DNA from: Eggerthellaceae bacterium
GTDB lineage: Bacteria; Actinomycetota; Coriobacteriia; Coriobacteriales; Eggerthellaceae
Direction of reading: 5' to 3'
DNA: 54,083 nucleotides
Assembly: GCA_017459925.1 (NCBI GenBank)
Contig: JAFUCC010000062.1
Coordinates: 1 to 54,083, forward strand
Positions 41,368 to 50,166 of this stretch are shown in pieces. The notes beneath the pieces were generated by a model, which did not search any database, had not been told where the DNA came from, and saw only the letters and a program-made list of their open reading frames with translations. Both the position numbers and the translations under genes were made by a program. The stretch's first letter is position 1. Each line of letters starts with the position of its first letter.

Positions 41368-43748
41368 ATGCCGCCAGGAGCTCCACACGTCTCGTCGCGC
41401 TTCCTCACCGACGAGGAAAAGGCCAATGCGCCCAAGGTGACGAAGGCGCTCCTCATTCGCATCTTCTCGTATCTGAAACCGTACGGGCTGCAGTTCGCGG
41501 CGGTGTTCGTGGCCATCGTCATCGCGGCGATAGTGGGCCTGTTTCCCTCCATCATCACCGGCCGCATCGTGGACGAGGCGCTGGTGGGCGAGGACCTGGC
41601 GTTTCTCGTTGAACTCCTGCTCATCGCGCTGGCGACGATGGTCGTAAGCCAGCTCATCGGCATACTCGAGAACTACATCAACGCATGGATCGCCCAGCAC
41701 ATCATCTACGACATGCGCAACCAGATGTACCGGCATCTGCAGTACATGCCCCATTCGTTCTACACGACCGAGAAGCAAGGCGACATCATCACGCGCATGG
41801 ACACCGACATCTCGGGCGTGAGCTCGGTGGTGAGCGGCACGCTTTCGAAGGTCGTCAGCAACGTGGCCACCATCGTCACCACGCTCGTGGCGCTGTTCGC
41901 TATGAGCTGGCAGCTGGCCATCGTGGGCTTGGCCGTGCTGCCCCTGCTCATACTGCCCACGCGCAGCGCGGGCAAGTCGCGTCTGAAGTACGCGACGAAG
42001 ACGCAGGAAAAGACCGACGTCATGAACCAGGTCATCAACGAGACGCTTTCGCCAGCGGCTCGTTGCTCGTGAAGATGTTCACGCGCGAGCAGTTGGAATT
42101 CGACAAATTCGACCGCGCGAACGCCGACGTCACCGAGCTCAGCATGAAGGAGACGCGCTCGGGGTCGCTGTTCAGCGTGGCGATGGGCATGTTCACGCAG
42201 CTGGGACCGCTGCTCATCTACTTCGCGGGCGGCTTGTTCATCATCGAGCACCTGGACCCGACGCTCACCGTCGGCACCGTGACGGCCATGGTGGCGCTCG
42301 TCAACCGGTTGTACCGGCCAGTCGAGTCGATGCTGAACCTGCAGGTGACGTTCACGCGCTCGCTCGCCCTGTTCGTGCGCATCTTCGATTACCTCGACCG
42401 CGAAAACCCCATCACGTCGCCTGAAAATGGCGCCAAGCCCGACGTGGAAATGCAGCCCATCCGCTACGATCATGTGGCGTTCGGATACGAACCCGACCAG
42501 CTGGTGCTCACCGACGTGAGCTTCGAGGTGCCCGGCGGCAAGATGTACGCCATCGTGGGCCCGAGCGGGTCCGGCAAATCCACGATCGTGAACCTCATCC
42601 CACGCCTGTATGACGTGAACGGCGGTAGCGTCACCGTCGCGGGAGTCGATGTGCGCGATTTCGACCTGGAGTACCTGCGCCAGCAGATCGGCGTCGTCAC
42701 CCAGGAGGCGTACCTGTTCAACGGCACGATTCGCGAAAACCTGCTGTACGCGCGCGAAGGCGCGACCGACGAAGAGCTCGTCCGCGCGTGCGAGATCGCC
42801 AACATTCACGACTTCATCTCATCGCTGCCGCTCGGTTACGACGCCGAGGTGGGCAACCGCGGCCTGAAGCTCTCGGGTGGCGAGAAGCAGCGCCTGTCGC
42901 TTGCGCGCGTCATATTGAAGGACCCGAAGATCCTTATTTTGGATGAGGCCACGAGCGCGCTCGACTCCATTTCGGAACACGCCATCCAGCAGGCGCTCGA
43001 GCAGCTCATGAGCGGGCGCACGAGCATCGTCATCGCGCACAGGCTCTCGACCATCCTCAAAGCCGATTGCATCCTCGTGGTGAAGGACGGGCGCATTGCC
43101 GAGCAGGGGACGCACGAGGAGCTGCTCGCGCAGGGCGGTGTGTACCGGGAGCTCTTCGACACGCAGTTCGGCCAGGTGCTGAGCCGCAGCTCGGCAGCGG
43201 GCGCCGGCGTGGGTGCCAGCACATCCGGAGATGGGGCCGCGCAGCGCTTCGACGTGCAAGCGCTCGGCATCGGATACGATGTGCGCCGGCTGACCGAGGC
43301 GGATATCTCCGACGTCTTCGCATTGGCCAAGGGCAATGGCCGGTTCTACCGCACCTTGGGCATCAGGCCTTCGCGCGCTAGGCTCACCGAGATCATCAGC
43401 GATGTGCCTGAAGGCGCCGGCCCGCATGACAAGTGCATCGTGGGCTTCTACGAAGGCGACGAGCTCGTGGCGGTGCTCGACCTCATAACCGGCTACCCGC
43501 AGCAAAGCGAGGCGTTCATCGGCTGGTTCATGGTCGATGCCGCGATGCAGCGCCAGGGCGTTGGGTCGCAGATCTTCGCCGACGTGCGCGCAGCCATGAA
43601 GGCGCAGGGCTACAGCCGCTTGGAAGTCGCATGCCCCGAAGCCAGCGAGCCGGGGATGGCCTTCTGGGAAGCCCAGGGTTTCGAGCCAACTGGCAAGCGT
43701 GATGACTCAGGCGATTACCCCGTCGTGTACCTGACGCGCACGATTTAA
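41368..43748 (+). pseudogene. ABC exporter fused to a GNAT acetyltransferase, broken by a 1-base frameshift
   Basis: Reads as one protein of about 793 residues if one G is added near 42051. First frame (41368-42072): six-helix exporter domain through QVINETLS. Second frame: GSLLVKMF, then an intact ATPase with GPSGSGKST, VTQEAYLFNG, LSGGEKQRLSLA, ILDEATSALD and AHRLST. Residues about 631-793 form a GNAT domain with RQGVGSQIFADVRAAM. The half-exporter would work as a dimer. An ABC exporter with a C-terminal acetyltransferase is unusual and suggests modification plus export of one compound. The frameshift may be a sequencing error. GGGGGA lies before the start. Confidence 0.8.
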
Positions 43749-43749
43749 T

Positions 43750-43774
43750 GAAACCCGTACTTGGTACCTGTTTC
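43750..43774. repeat. 25-bp palindrome, GAAACAGGTACC family (degenerate copy 2)
   Basis: Left arm degenerate (GAAACCCGTACT), right arm GGTACCTGTTTC intact. Starts two bases after the ABC-GNAT stop. Confidence 0.8.
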
Positions 43775-43815
43775 AATCTGGCTGGTAACCAGCCGCCTCG
43801 GCCTCGGCGGTCGAA

Positions 43816-44181
43816 ATGTGCATCGCGTTGGAAGATTACTTCAAGGAGCACCCCGAGTATTACGAGTGCATGGTGGCGGCCTACGTCATCGGGTTCTCGA
43901 TAACCCAGGACTTGCTCGACGAGACGTACGCCCCCGCCTCCGAGAACCTTGGCTCGCGCATGTTCAACGAGGAGACCGGCGAGTACGAGATCGTCGACAT
44001 CGGGGCAGACGCGCAGGTCAACCTCAACCGGGGAGTGGTCGTGACGAGCGCCGACGCGGAGCCCATCAGCATGGCCGAGGCCTTCGGCCCGCAGTGCTTC
44101 CACAACGGCGACTACACGTTCTTCTTCGAGAACATCAAGGACAACGTCGCCAAGCGCGTGGCCGCATACAAGGGACTTTAA
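43816..44181 (+). CDS. Hypothetical protein, possible fragment
   Basis: 121 residues, acidic, with YFKEHPEYYECMVAAYVIGF near the start and QCFHNGDYTFFFENIK near the end. No signal peptide and no recognised family. The ribosome site is weak, and the 68 bases upstream are partly the degenerate palindrome, so this may be the surviving end of a longer gene. Codon usage matches the neighbours. It converges with hipA across a 32-bp palindrome. Confidence 0.4.
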   Translation: MCIALEDYFKEHPEYYECMVAAYVIGFSITQDLLDETYAPASENLGSRMFNEETGEYEIVDIGADAQVNLNRGVVVTSADAEPISMAEAFGPQCFHNGDYTFFFENIKDNVAKRVAAYKGL

Positions 44182-44187
44182 CCTTCC

Positions 44188-44219
44188 TAGCCCAAAGGGG
44201 AGTATCCCCCATTGGGCTA
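44188..44219. repeat. 32-bp imperfect palindrome between convergent genes
   Basis: Arms TAGCCCAAAGGGG and partner with one mismatch around a short centre. It lies between the hypothetical gene and hipA and may terminate both. It resembles the GAACCAAAAGGGAG family in layout but not in sequence. Confidence 0.75.
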
Positions 44220-45332
44220 CTAAACGACTTGAATCGCCAGCAAATCGCCGCATGCTTCGCGGATGGCCTCGGCCGTGCGCTTCGATTCGCGGGTTGAAAG
44301 GCCCACTTCTTTGGCGAGGGCAAGCGCATCTTCCATTGTCGGCTCACCGACGCCCAGCACCGAAGTCATGTGACCGCGATGGAAACCGGCGCTGTACGTA
44401 AGGTCGTATGCTGGCGCCAGGCGCCATGCGCCGTCCTCGCACAGCCACGAGAAGTTATTCGCATGGTCGTCGTAGTTGTGCGCAAACACGTTAAAGCACA
44501 TAAGCTTGAACAGCTGTTGCGCATCGGCCCTGCTCTTCGATAGGAAATACGAGATCTGGAAGAGACTGCGGTAGTCAAGCGATGGTTCGCGGTGCGAAAC
44601 CTCGACCACACCCGACGCAGAAAGCATGTGGATACGCTCGCCGTCTTTCACGTCGAACCTTCGGGTGGCGAAATAACCCGAGCACCTCTTTGAAGGGAAC
44701 AGCTTGAACTCGGGGACATCGATGCCGCACTCAGCCGCGCACTTCATGTACTCGAACTCGCGCAGACCCGCATCTTCCGGATCCATGCTTGATGGGAACT
44801 TGACGAGCCACGAACCGCCGTCCTCGACATACGCCTTCGGGCGCGCGCCGCCCGACGAGCCGCCAGCCTCATACGCCGCATCCAAGTCGTCGATCCGCTG
44901 GTTCGAGAGAATTGCCTGGCACAGAGCTGCCAGCTCGTCGACGTCCTTCGACTGCATGCGCTTGGGAAAGCCCGCCTCTGGTTCGTAGCAAAGCGCACCG
45001 CGCCCGCCATGCCCGACTATGGACAAGCGCTCAAGCGGCCCAACGACGGCGGGGTCTATCCCCGCTTCAACGAGCATGCGATCGAGCAGAAGCGCGCCCC
45101 ATCCGTCTGGCAAGCTATCGTTGAAGACACCATGAAGCCCTTCGAATGGATGCCATTGGGGAACGAAGAGTTCGTCGCTCAGTGGCAAGCTGTACGGGTT
45201 GATTGAGAAGCCGGAGCGCAGCCATTCGTCGTCGTGCTGGAACGCCACCAACCCATCAGGCATCTCTGCAAGCGTGCCGACGCGACGACCGCCGAGCAAC
45301 ACGGCCAAACCCTCATCGGGCTTTCCGGGCAT
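44220..45332 (-). CDS. hipA: HipA-family serine/threonine kinase toxin
   Basis: 370 residues. N-terminal HipA domain with GVFNDSLPDGWGALLL, then the kinase-like domain: the Gly-rich loop GGSSGGARPKA, catalytic NVFAHNYDDHANNFSWL (the HNxDxHxxN loop), and APAYDLT with the metal-binding Asp. All expected catalytic residues are present. HipA enzymes phosphorylate glutamyl- or other aminoacyl-tRNA synthetases and slow growth. It overlaps hipB by 20 bases; AGGAGG lies upstream of the start at 45332. Target unknown. Confidence 0.88.
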   Translation of the reverse strand: MPGKPDEGLAVLLGGRRVGTLAEMPDGLVAFQHDDEWLRSGFSINPYSLPLSDELFVPQWHPFEGLHGVFNDSLPDGWGALLLDRMLVEAGIDPAVVGPLERLSIVGHGGRGALCYEPEAGFPKRMQSKDVDELAALCQAILSNQRIDDLDAAYEAGGSSGGARPKAYVEDGGSWLVKFPSSMDPEDAGLREFEYMKCAAECGIDVPEFKLFPSKRCSGYFATRRFDVKDGERIHMLSASGVVEVSHREPSLDYRSLFQISYFLSKSRADAQQLFKLMCFNVFAHNYDDHANNFSWLCEDGAWRLAPAYDLTYSAGFHRGHMTSVLGVGEPTMEDALALAKEVGLSTRESKRTAEAIREACGDLLAIQVV

Positions 45333-45609
45333 CGGCGATCACCTCCTCGATTGAAGAGTAAGCCGGCTTGGCGAACAGCGCTTCAAGCTCCGACTCGCAG
45401 CCGAGCGCGAACATGATGGCGACAAGCGAATCGAACGACACCTGCCCCGTCTGCTCGAAACGCCTAAGCGACCCTAAGCTGACGCTTGCCTTATCTGCAA
45501 GCTGTTGCTGCGTGAGATGGCGAGATTTTCTGAGCGCCTTTTCGCGTGCCGCAACCTCGCGCATGACCTCTCCCGGAAGCTTTCCACCTTTGAATTCAAA
45601 TATGCGCAT
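45313..45609 (-). CDS. hipB: HipB-like HTH antitoxin
   Basis: 98 residues, with a Cro/C1-type HTH: LTQQQLADKASVSLGSLRRFEQTG. The first 20 residues (FEFKGGKLPGEVMREVAARE) look like family sequence, supporting a start at 45609; an ATG at 45564 has a better ribosome site (GGGAG). The palindrome AAATATGCGCATATTT covers the 45609 start codon and probably serves as operator. Cotranscribed with hipA. Confidence 0.8.
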   Translation of the reverse strand: MRIFEFKGGKLPGEVMREVAAREKALRKSRHLTQQQLADKASVSLGSLRRFEQTGQVSFDSLVAIMFALGCESELEALFAKPAYSSIEEVIADARKAR

Positions 45610-45654
45610 ATTTACGTACTTTCAGCTAAAATAAAATAAAATTGCGCATATTTT
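45598..45654. promoter_or_regulatory. hipBA operator sites
   Basis: Perfect palindrome AAATATGCGCATATTT at 45598-45613 and a second half-matching copy TTGCGCATATTTT at 45642-45654 within an AT-rich stretch. The likely HipB-binding region, overlapping the promoter. Confidence 0.55.
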
Positions 45655-45715
45655 AGCATATGATTATGGTTGATTTCGCCCTAGCGCGTAGCGAAAGAGC
45701 CCCGTTTTCACCGCG

Positions 45716-46462
45716 CTACGACCAGGTTTTGACTGCCTCGGCTCGCAGGAAATCGAGCATGGGCGCAAGATCGCCCTCGTCGTCCCACACTTGCATGGCC
45801 CCGTAATAGGCAAGCTTATCCTCGTCGTACACGATGATCGGAGGATGGTCGTTCATGACGAACAGATGGTTCATGAGCGCGCGGCCAACCCTGCCGTTGC
45901 CATCTGCAAATGGGTGGATCCCCTCGAACGCCAGGTGGAAATACGCGGCAACCGTGAGCACGTTGGACGGCGTGACAGCTTCGAGCTCACCAAGAAGTTC
46001 ACGCACATCGCCCGCAACAGCGTCGGGAGAAGAGCCCACACCGTTCACCCCGACGACGTAGTCGTGGACCTTGTACATGCCAGGGCGCTCGCCGCGCGCC
46101 CATCGGCGCTCGTCGTAGGTTCCCTGCGTGAGCGCTCTATGCACCTCGAGGACCAAGGACTCGTCGATGGCGCGCTTCGTTGCGAACGCGTCGAGAAGCA
46201 ACTCATTACATTCCTTCTGGTTCTGGATTTCGAACAGCGTGCGCACATCGCCGGTAAACGAGACCACACGGCCATTTTCGAATACCTCGAGCACGTCATG
46301 ATAGGTGATCGAGGGGTTTTCGATCTTGCCTGAGTTGTAGGCGAAGTAAATGCAGTAGTCGGACAGAACGCCTGCCAGCTCCTCGCGCGTTTGGGGAAGG
46401 TCGCGCCTCCATTTGGTGACGATCTCGTCATACCGCCGCGCAATCACATCGTTAGCGCTCAT
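45716..46462 (-). CDS. Fic-family protein (class II, self-inhibited)
   Basis: 248 residues. Fic core HPFADGNGRVGR is complete, so AMP transfer (or another nucleotide) onto a target hydroxyl is expected. Near residue 45 the helix YNSGKIEN contains the S/T-x-x-x-E-N inhibitory motif, N-terminal to the core as in class II Fic proteins. The HTH gene upstream overlaps by 11 bases. Inhibition is thus likely within the protein, and the HTH partner may be mainly a repressor. It lies just upstream of hipBA on the same strand. Confidence 0.87.
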   Translation of the reverse strand: MSANDVIARRYDEIVTKWRRDLPQTREELAGVLSDYCIYFAYNSGKIENPSITYHDVLEVFENGRVVSFTGDVRTLFEIQNQKECNELLLDAFATKRAIDESLVLEVHRALTQGTYDERRWARGERPGMYKVHDYVVGVNGVGSSPDAVAGDVRELLGELEAVTPSNVLTVAAYFHLAFEGIHPFADGNGRVGRALMNHLFVMNDHPPIIVYDEDKLAYYGAMQVWDDEGDLAPMLDFLRAEAVKTWS

Positions 46463-46796
46463 CGGATGCCTCTTCCAGATACGACGCCAGCTTCCTGCGC
46501 TTGGCCGGAGGCGCGCTGAGCCCCTCCGCGATGCGTACGACCGCGTAGTTCACCTCGGCCCGGCCGTCGACGACGGCATTCCCGCTTCCCACCGCGATGG
46601 GCACGCCCAACTCGACGAGCAGCCGTAACGCGCGCTCGAGCTCGGCGGTCGGCTTGCCCCGCTCGACTTCCGACACGAACCGCTGCGAGCAACCGCAACG
46701 TTGCGCGAGCTGCGATTGCGACAAGCCCGCCTCTTTGCGTGCAGCGCGCACTGCAAGTCCGAAATCTCTCGCATTGTTGATAACCGTACGATTCAT
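46452..46796 (-). CDS. HTH XRE regulator paired with Fic
   Basis: 114 residues with a HipB-like Cro/C1 domain: FGLAVRAARKEAGLSQSQLA and CGCSQRFVSEVERGKP. Residues 75-114 form a charged tail. Start at 46796 chosen from the family-like MNRTVINNARDFG; longer in-frame starts run through an operator-like repeat. The ACCGTAC/GTACGGT inverted repeat (46783-46821) overlaps the start. Stop overlaps fic, so the two form an operon. Regulator or antitoxin. Confidence 0.75.
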   Translation of the reverse strand: MNRTVINNARDFGLAVRAARKEAGLSQSQLAQRCGCSQRFVSEVERGKPTAELERALRLLVELGVPIAVGSGNAVVDGRAEVNYAVVRIAEGLSAPPAKRRKLASYLEEASDER

Positions 46797-46821
46797 AATG
46801 CTAATGATAGCACAGTACGGT
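46783..46821. promoter_or_regulatory. Operator-like inverted repeat at the HTH-Fic start
   Basis: ACCGTAC (46783-46789) and GTACGGT (46815-46821) in inverted orientation, 25 bases apart, flanking the start codon. Likely self-repression site. Confidence 0.45.
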
Positions 46822-46974
46822 ACTAATACCGCTGCCGCCACTGACGTCAACACCCGCGGCGGCTGGGAGCGCCCGATGGCGTAAGCTTAAATCGGAACTG
46901 GTGCGGTACAGCGCTTCGCTGACTTGTTGGATAATGGCAACGGCAAGAGCTTCATGAGGGAATAGGAGATGATT

Positions 46975-47736
46975 ATGGCAGAGAGAATCACGCAGACCGC
47001 GGGCCGTGACGCGTTGGGCGATTTCGCACCCGAGTTCGCGCACTACAACGACGACGTCCTGTTCGGCGAGAACTGGAACAACGGCGACATCGACCTGAAG
47101 ACGCGCTGCATCATCACGGTGGTGGCGCTCATGGCATCGGGAATCACCGACAGCTCGCTTGCGTACCACCTGCAGAACGCCAAGGCGCGCGGCGTGACGC
47201 GCGAGGAAATCGCAGCTGTCATCACGCACGTGGCGTTCTACGCGGGCTGGCCCAAGGCGTGGGCGGTGTTCAATCTGGCCAAGGGCGTGTGGGACGCCGA
47301 GGGCGGGGATGCAGCGCAAAGCGCCAAAGACGCCTATGCGGCGTCGATCTTCTTCCCCGTGGGCGAGCCCAACCCCTTCGGGCAGTACTTCACCGGGCAG
47401 AGCTACCTGGCGTCCGTTTCCACCGAGCAGGTGCCGATGTTCAACGTCACGTTCGAGCCGGGTTGCCGCAACTTCTGGCATGCTCACCATGCAACGAAGG
47501 GCGGCGGCCAGGTGCTCGTCTGCGTGGGCGGGCGTGGCTACTACCAGGAACGCGGCTTCGAGCCCGTCGAGATGGTGCCGGGCACGGTGGTGAACATCCC
47601 CGCCAACGTGGAGCACTGGCACGGCGCCGCTCCAGGCTCATGGTTCTCGCACCTGGCAATCGAAGTAGAGGGCGAGAACGCGTCGACTGAGTGGCTCGAG
47701 CCCGTTTCCGACGAGGATTACGGCAAGCTGGAGTAG
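46975..47736 (+). CDS. Carboxymuconolactone decarboxylase-cupin fusion protein
   Basis: 253 residues. Residues 20-110 are an AhpD/CMD domain (LKTRCIITVVALMASG, AYHLQNAKARGVTREEI); residues 140-245 a cupin with metal ligands in CRNFWHAHHATKGGGQ and PANVEHWHGA. Fused CMD-cupin proteins are frequent in gut anaerobes; the activity is not established, possibly redox or detoxification. The ATG at 46975 has AGGAG six bases upstream; the ATG at 46969 is too close. Confidence 0.85.
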   Translation: MAERITQTAGRDALGDFAPEFAHYNDDVLFGENWNNGDIDLKTRCIITVVALMASGITDSSLAYHLQNAKARGVTREEIAAVITHVAFYAGWPKAWAVFNLAKGVWDAEGGDAAQSAKDAYAASIFFPVGEPNPFGQYFTGQSYLASVSTEQVPMFNVTFEPGCRNFWHAHHATKGGGQVLVCVGGRGYYQERGFEPVEMVPGTVVNIPANVEHWHGAAPGSWFSHLAIEVEGENASTEWLEPVSDEDYGKLE

Positions 47737-47762
47737 ACGGCTCCAAACTGCGTATCGGAAGA

Positions 47763-47831
47763 AATGAGTAGCAGGACGTTCCTGCAACTCATTTCTGCAA
47801 AATGAGTAGCAGGAACGTCCTGCTACTCATT
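47763..47831. repeat. Palindromic element pair with 7-bp spacer
   Basis: Units 47763-47793 and 47801-47831 inverted around TCTGCAA; one mismatch between partners. It starts 26 bases after the CMD-cupin stop. Confidence 0.9.
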
Positions 47832-47861
47832 GGCGTAGAGATACGAAAAAAGGAGGCCGAA

Positions 47862-48344
47862 ATGGCAGAGAAATTGGTAGCGTATTTCAGCGCGAGTGGT
47901 ACGACCGCGCGCGTGGCGAGGGACCTGGCGGAGGCTACGGGTGCAGATTTGTTCGAGATCGTGCCCGAGCAGCCCTATACGGGTGCCGACCTGAACTGGC
48001 GGGACAAGGGCAGCCGCACGACGAAGGAGATGAACGACGAGTCATGCCGCCCGGCGATTGCAAGTGAGGTCGCCGACATGGCGCAGTACGATGCCGTGTT
48101 CGTCGGCTTCCCCGTGTGGTGGTACGTCGAGCCGCGCATCGTCGACACGTTCCTGGAAGCTTACGATTTCGCGGGCAAGACCATCGTCCCCTTCGCCACG
48201 AGCGGCGGCAGTGGTCTCGGTAAAGCCCCGCAGCGCATGCAGGCGCTCGCGCCGGACGCAAAGGTGCTCGCCGGTGGCCTGCTGAACGGCCGCCCCTCGA
48301 AGGCCGAGCTCGCCGAGTGGGTCGAGCGTGCCCTTCAAGGGTAG
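47862..48344 (+). CDS. Flavodoxin
   Basis: 160 residues. VAYFSASGTTARVARDLAEAT is the FMN phosphate loop; VGFPVWWYVEPRIVDTFLEAY carries the aromatic flavin contact; FATSGGSGLGKA is the second flavin loop. It belongs to the long flavodoxin_4-type seen next to CMD or cupin genes. AGGAGG precedes the ATG at 47862. Probably expressed separately from the CMD-cupin gene because of the intervening palindromes. A fragment of a second flavodoxin-like gene follows within six bases. Confidence 0.87.
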   Translation: MAEKLVAYFSASGTTARVARDLAEATGADLFEIVPEQPYTGADLNWRDKGSRTTKEMNDESCRPAIASEVADMAQYDAVFVGFPVWWYVEPRIVDTFLEAYDFAGKTIVPFATSGGSGLGKAPQRMQALAPDAKVLAGGLLNGRPSKAELAEWVERALQG

Positions 48345-48349
48345 CAGCC

Positions 48350-48442
48350 ATGAAGATCTTGGTTCTGCAAGGAAGTCCTAATGCGGGCGGGTCGACGGCG
48401 ATGCTGGCGGGCGAGTTTGCACGGGGCGCGCGCGAGGATTAG
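48350..48442 (+). pseudogene. Truncated flavodoxin-like NAD(P)H/FMN reductase remnant
   Basis: Only 30 codons: MKILVLQGSPNAGGSTAML starts as a proper FMN-reductase (GSPN..GST loop), then ends at a stop. The rest of the gene is missing and an unrelated open frame begins eight bases on. It marks a deletion junction. Confidence 0.65.
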
Positions 48443-48449
48443 AGGCAAG

Positions 48450-48731
48450 ATGGGCGTGCGTGAGGATGCATACGAAGATCTGCTGGCTGCCGTGACCGCG
48501 ATCGGCTATCCGGAGGAGCTCGCCTCGGTCCTGGCCGATGGACTGCGGGGCGAGAAGTCCATGCGTAGGATGGCGTCGTATCTTCGTGTAGCGCGTCCGC
48601 AGTCGATGGAGGAAATCGCCGATGAGATGCTCGCCATCGTCGAGCAACGCGAGTCCTGGGTGAATAAGAAGCTCAGCGAACGTGCCCAAATGTCGATAAA
48701 CAGCTTCTACCGACGCGATTTCGAAGACTGA
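48450..48731 (+). CDS. Hypothetical small helical protein
   Basis: 93 residues with several amphipathic helices (YEDLLAAVTAIGYPEELASV, MEEIADEMLAIVEQR) and a C-terminal NSFYRRDFED. AGAGGCAAG lies before the ATG at 48450. I do not recognise the family. Codon usage is ordinary for the window. Lies between two gene remnants and just before a MITE-like element, so it may be a recent neighbour. Confidence 0.6.
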   Translation: MGVREDAYEDLLAAVTAIGYPEELASVLADGLRGEKSMRRMASYLRVARPQSMEEIADEMLAIVEQRESWVNKKLSERAQMSINSFYRRDFED

Positions 48732-48751
48732 GTCAGCAAATCCAAAGAGAA

Positions 48752-48906
48752 TTGCACAAAAAACAGACTATTAGGTGAATTTGAGCCCTATGTCGGCTCC
48801 TCAAAAAGTGTTTCGAATCTCGCGACGTGGGAAAACGGACATGTCAGTATTATTAATATCGGTCATTAACGCTCCCAATTCACCTAATAGACTGATTTTT
48901 GCGCAA
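48752..48906. mobile_element. 155-bp MITE-like AT-rich element
   Basis: Terminal inverted repeats of 30 bp (48752-48781 and 48877-48906) match at 27 of 30 positions, starting TTGCACAAAAAAC and ending complementary. The interior is clearly more AT-rich than the window and shows no convincing gene. No clear target duplication. It fills most of the 321-base gap between the hypothetical gene and the hydrolase remnant. Confidence 0.75.
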
Positions 48907-49052
48907 AAGCCCTTTCATTCCCTGACCGAGTTAAGGTTCCTATCCTTCCTATCATGCCTTGGAGGCATGAGATATTAGTTGCAATAGGTATTGGCTATGG
49001 AGATAGCCATCCGCGACAATCAAGCTGACAGAAAACGACGAGAGGAGAGCAG

Positions 49053-49547
49053 ATGGCTTACGGATACATCGCAGAGCTTCCCGAGGCCATCGAAGCCCAA
49101 AAACAAGCGCTCGCCGCTCAACGCTGGGCGGACTTCGAGGCGGGCGAGCAGCGCTACGCGCCGTCGTTCCCCGAGGTGCCTTATCCCAACGTTGACGCCC
49201 TTCCTGAAACCGACCCGCTCGCCAACGAATTGATGCGATTCTATGCCGTACCGCGTGGGCATCATCCGAATGCACGCGGCGGGTTCACCGATACGTCGAT
49301 GCTTTCCATGATGCAGTTCAGCTGCCTTCAGTACATAGCCGAGATCTCGCCGCGTCCCTTGCTGTTCATCACCGGCGATCGTGCGCACTCGCGCTCGTTC
49401 TCCGAGAAGGCCTACTGCATGGCGGCTGAGCCCAAGGAGCTCTTCATTGTGGAGGGTGCCGAACACATCGACTTGTACGACGGCGGCAATGGTGATTTCA
49501 TTCCGTTTGACAAGCTGGAAGAGTTCTTCGCCGAGGCGTTCCGATGA
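49053..49547 (+). pseudogene. C-terminal part of an alpha/beta hydrolase (YcjY/acetyl-xylan-esterase-like)
   Basis: 164 residues corresponding to the end of YcjY-type hydrolases: SMMQFSCLQYIAEISPRPLLF, ITGDRAHSRSFSEKAY, and AEHIDLYD with the catalytic His. The half carrying the nucleophile Ser is missing, so it should not be catalytic. GAGGAGAG precedes the ATG, so a short product may still be made. It overlaps the next gene by four bases. The loss probably dates from the rearrangement that left the nearby MITE and flavodoxin fragment. Confidence 0.65.
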
Positions 49548-50146
49548 GAAGAGGACGCCCATTTGCTGTTGCGCTTGCAATCGCGGTGGTTCTCGCGTTC
49601 GGGGGTTGTGCGGCTGCAAGCCCAAGCCCAAGCTCAAGCCCAAGCGGATCTTCGGAATCTTCCGCTTCTCAAAGCGGCATAGCAAGTGCGGTGCCAAGTG
49701 CGTCGGAGTCGGCCGCGTCGGCGCCTGCTTCCGAGGTTGCTGCGAACGCGCAAACGCAGGCACAAGCGTCAGACGCCTCGCCGAGCGAATCCTATGCTCT
49801 CGAAGTGAGCGTGAACGGCACGACCTTCTACGCAACGTTTGCGGAAAGCTCCGCTGCCGACGAGCTCGCAGAGCGCTTGGCTGAAGGGCCTGTGACTGTG
49901 AGCTTGCACGATTACGGCGGGTTCGAGAAGGTGGGCCCGCTTCCTTGGAGCCTGCCTGCAAACGACGAGCTGGTCAACGGTCTGTCAGGCGACATCCTGC
50001 TGTATCAGGGGAATCAGGTTACGATCTTCTACGGTTCGAACAGCTACAGCTACACGCGTCTTGCGCATGTCGACGGCGCCACGGCGGAAAGCCTCCGGTC
50101 GGCATTCGGCGACGGCGATGTCGAAGCGACGCTCACGCTCGGATAG
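49544..50146 (+). CDS. Lipoprotein with cyclophilin-like domain
   Basis: 200 residues. Signal peptide with lipobox AFGGC near residue 22, then a low-complexity Ser/Ala/Pro linker (about 25-75) and a cyclophilin-like domain (about 83-200: LEVSVNGTTFYATF, HDYGGFEKVGPLPWSL, LYQGNQVTIFYGSNSYSYT). Anchored outside the cytoplasmic membrane. These domains are often next to hydrolases and flavodoxins in gut anaerobes, as here. Start overlaps the hydrolase fragment by four bases (ATGA). No proven activity. Confidence 0.8.
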   Translation: MRRGRPFAVALAIAVVLAFGGCAAASPSPSSSPSGSSESSASQSGIASAVPSASESAASAPASEVAANAQTQAQASDASPSESYALEVSVNGTTFYATFAESSAADELAERLAEGPVTVSLHDYGGFEKVGPLPWSLPANDELVNGLSGDILLYQGNQVTIFYGSNSYSYTRLAHVDGATAESLRSAFGDGDVEATLTLG

Positions 50147-50166
50147 CGAAACTTCCCTTCCCGGTG

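Noticed and set aside
48775..48978. 67-codon open frame across the MITE
   Set aside because: It reads through the terminal inverted repeat and is explained by the element.
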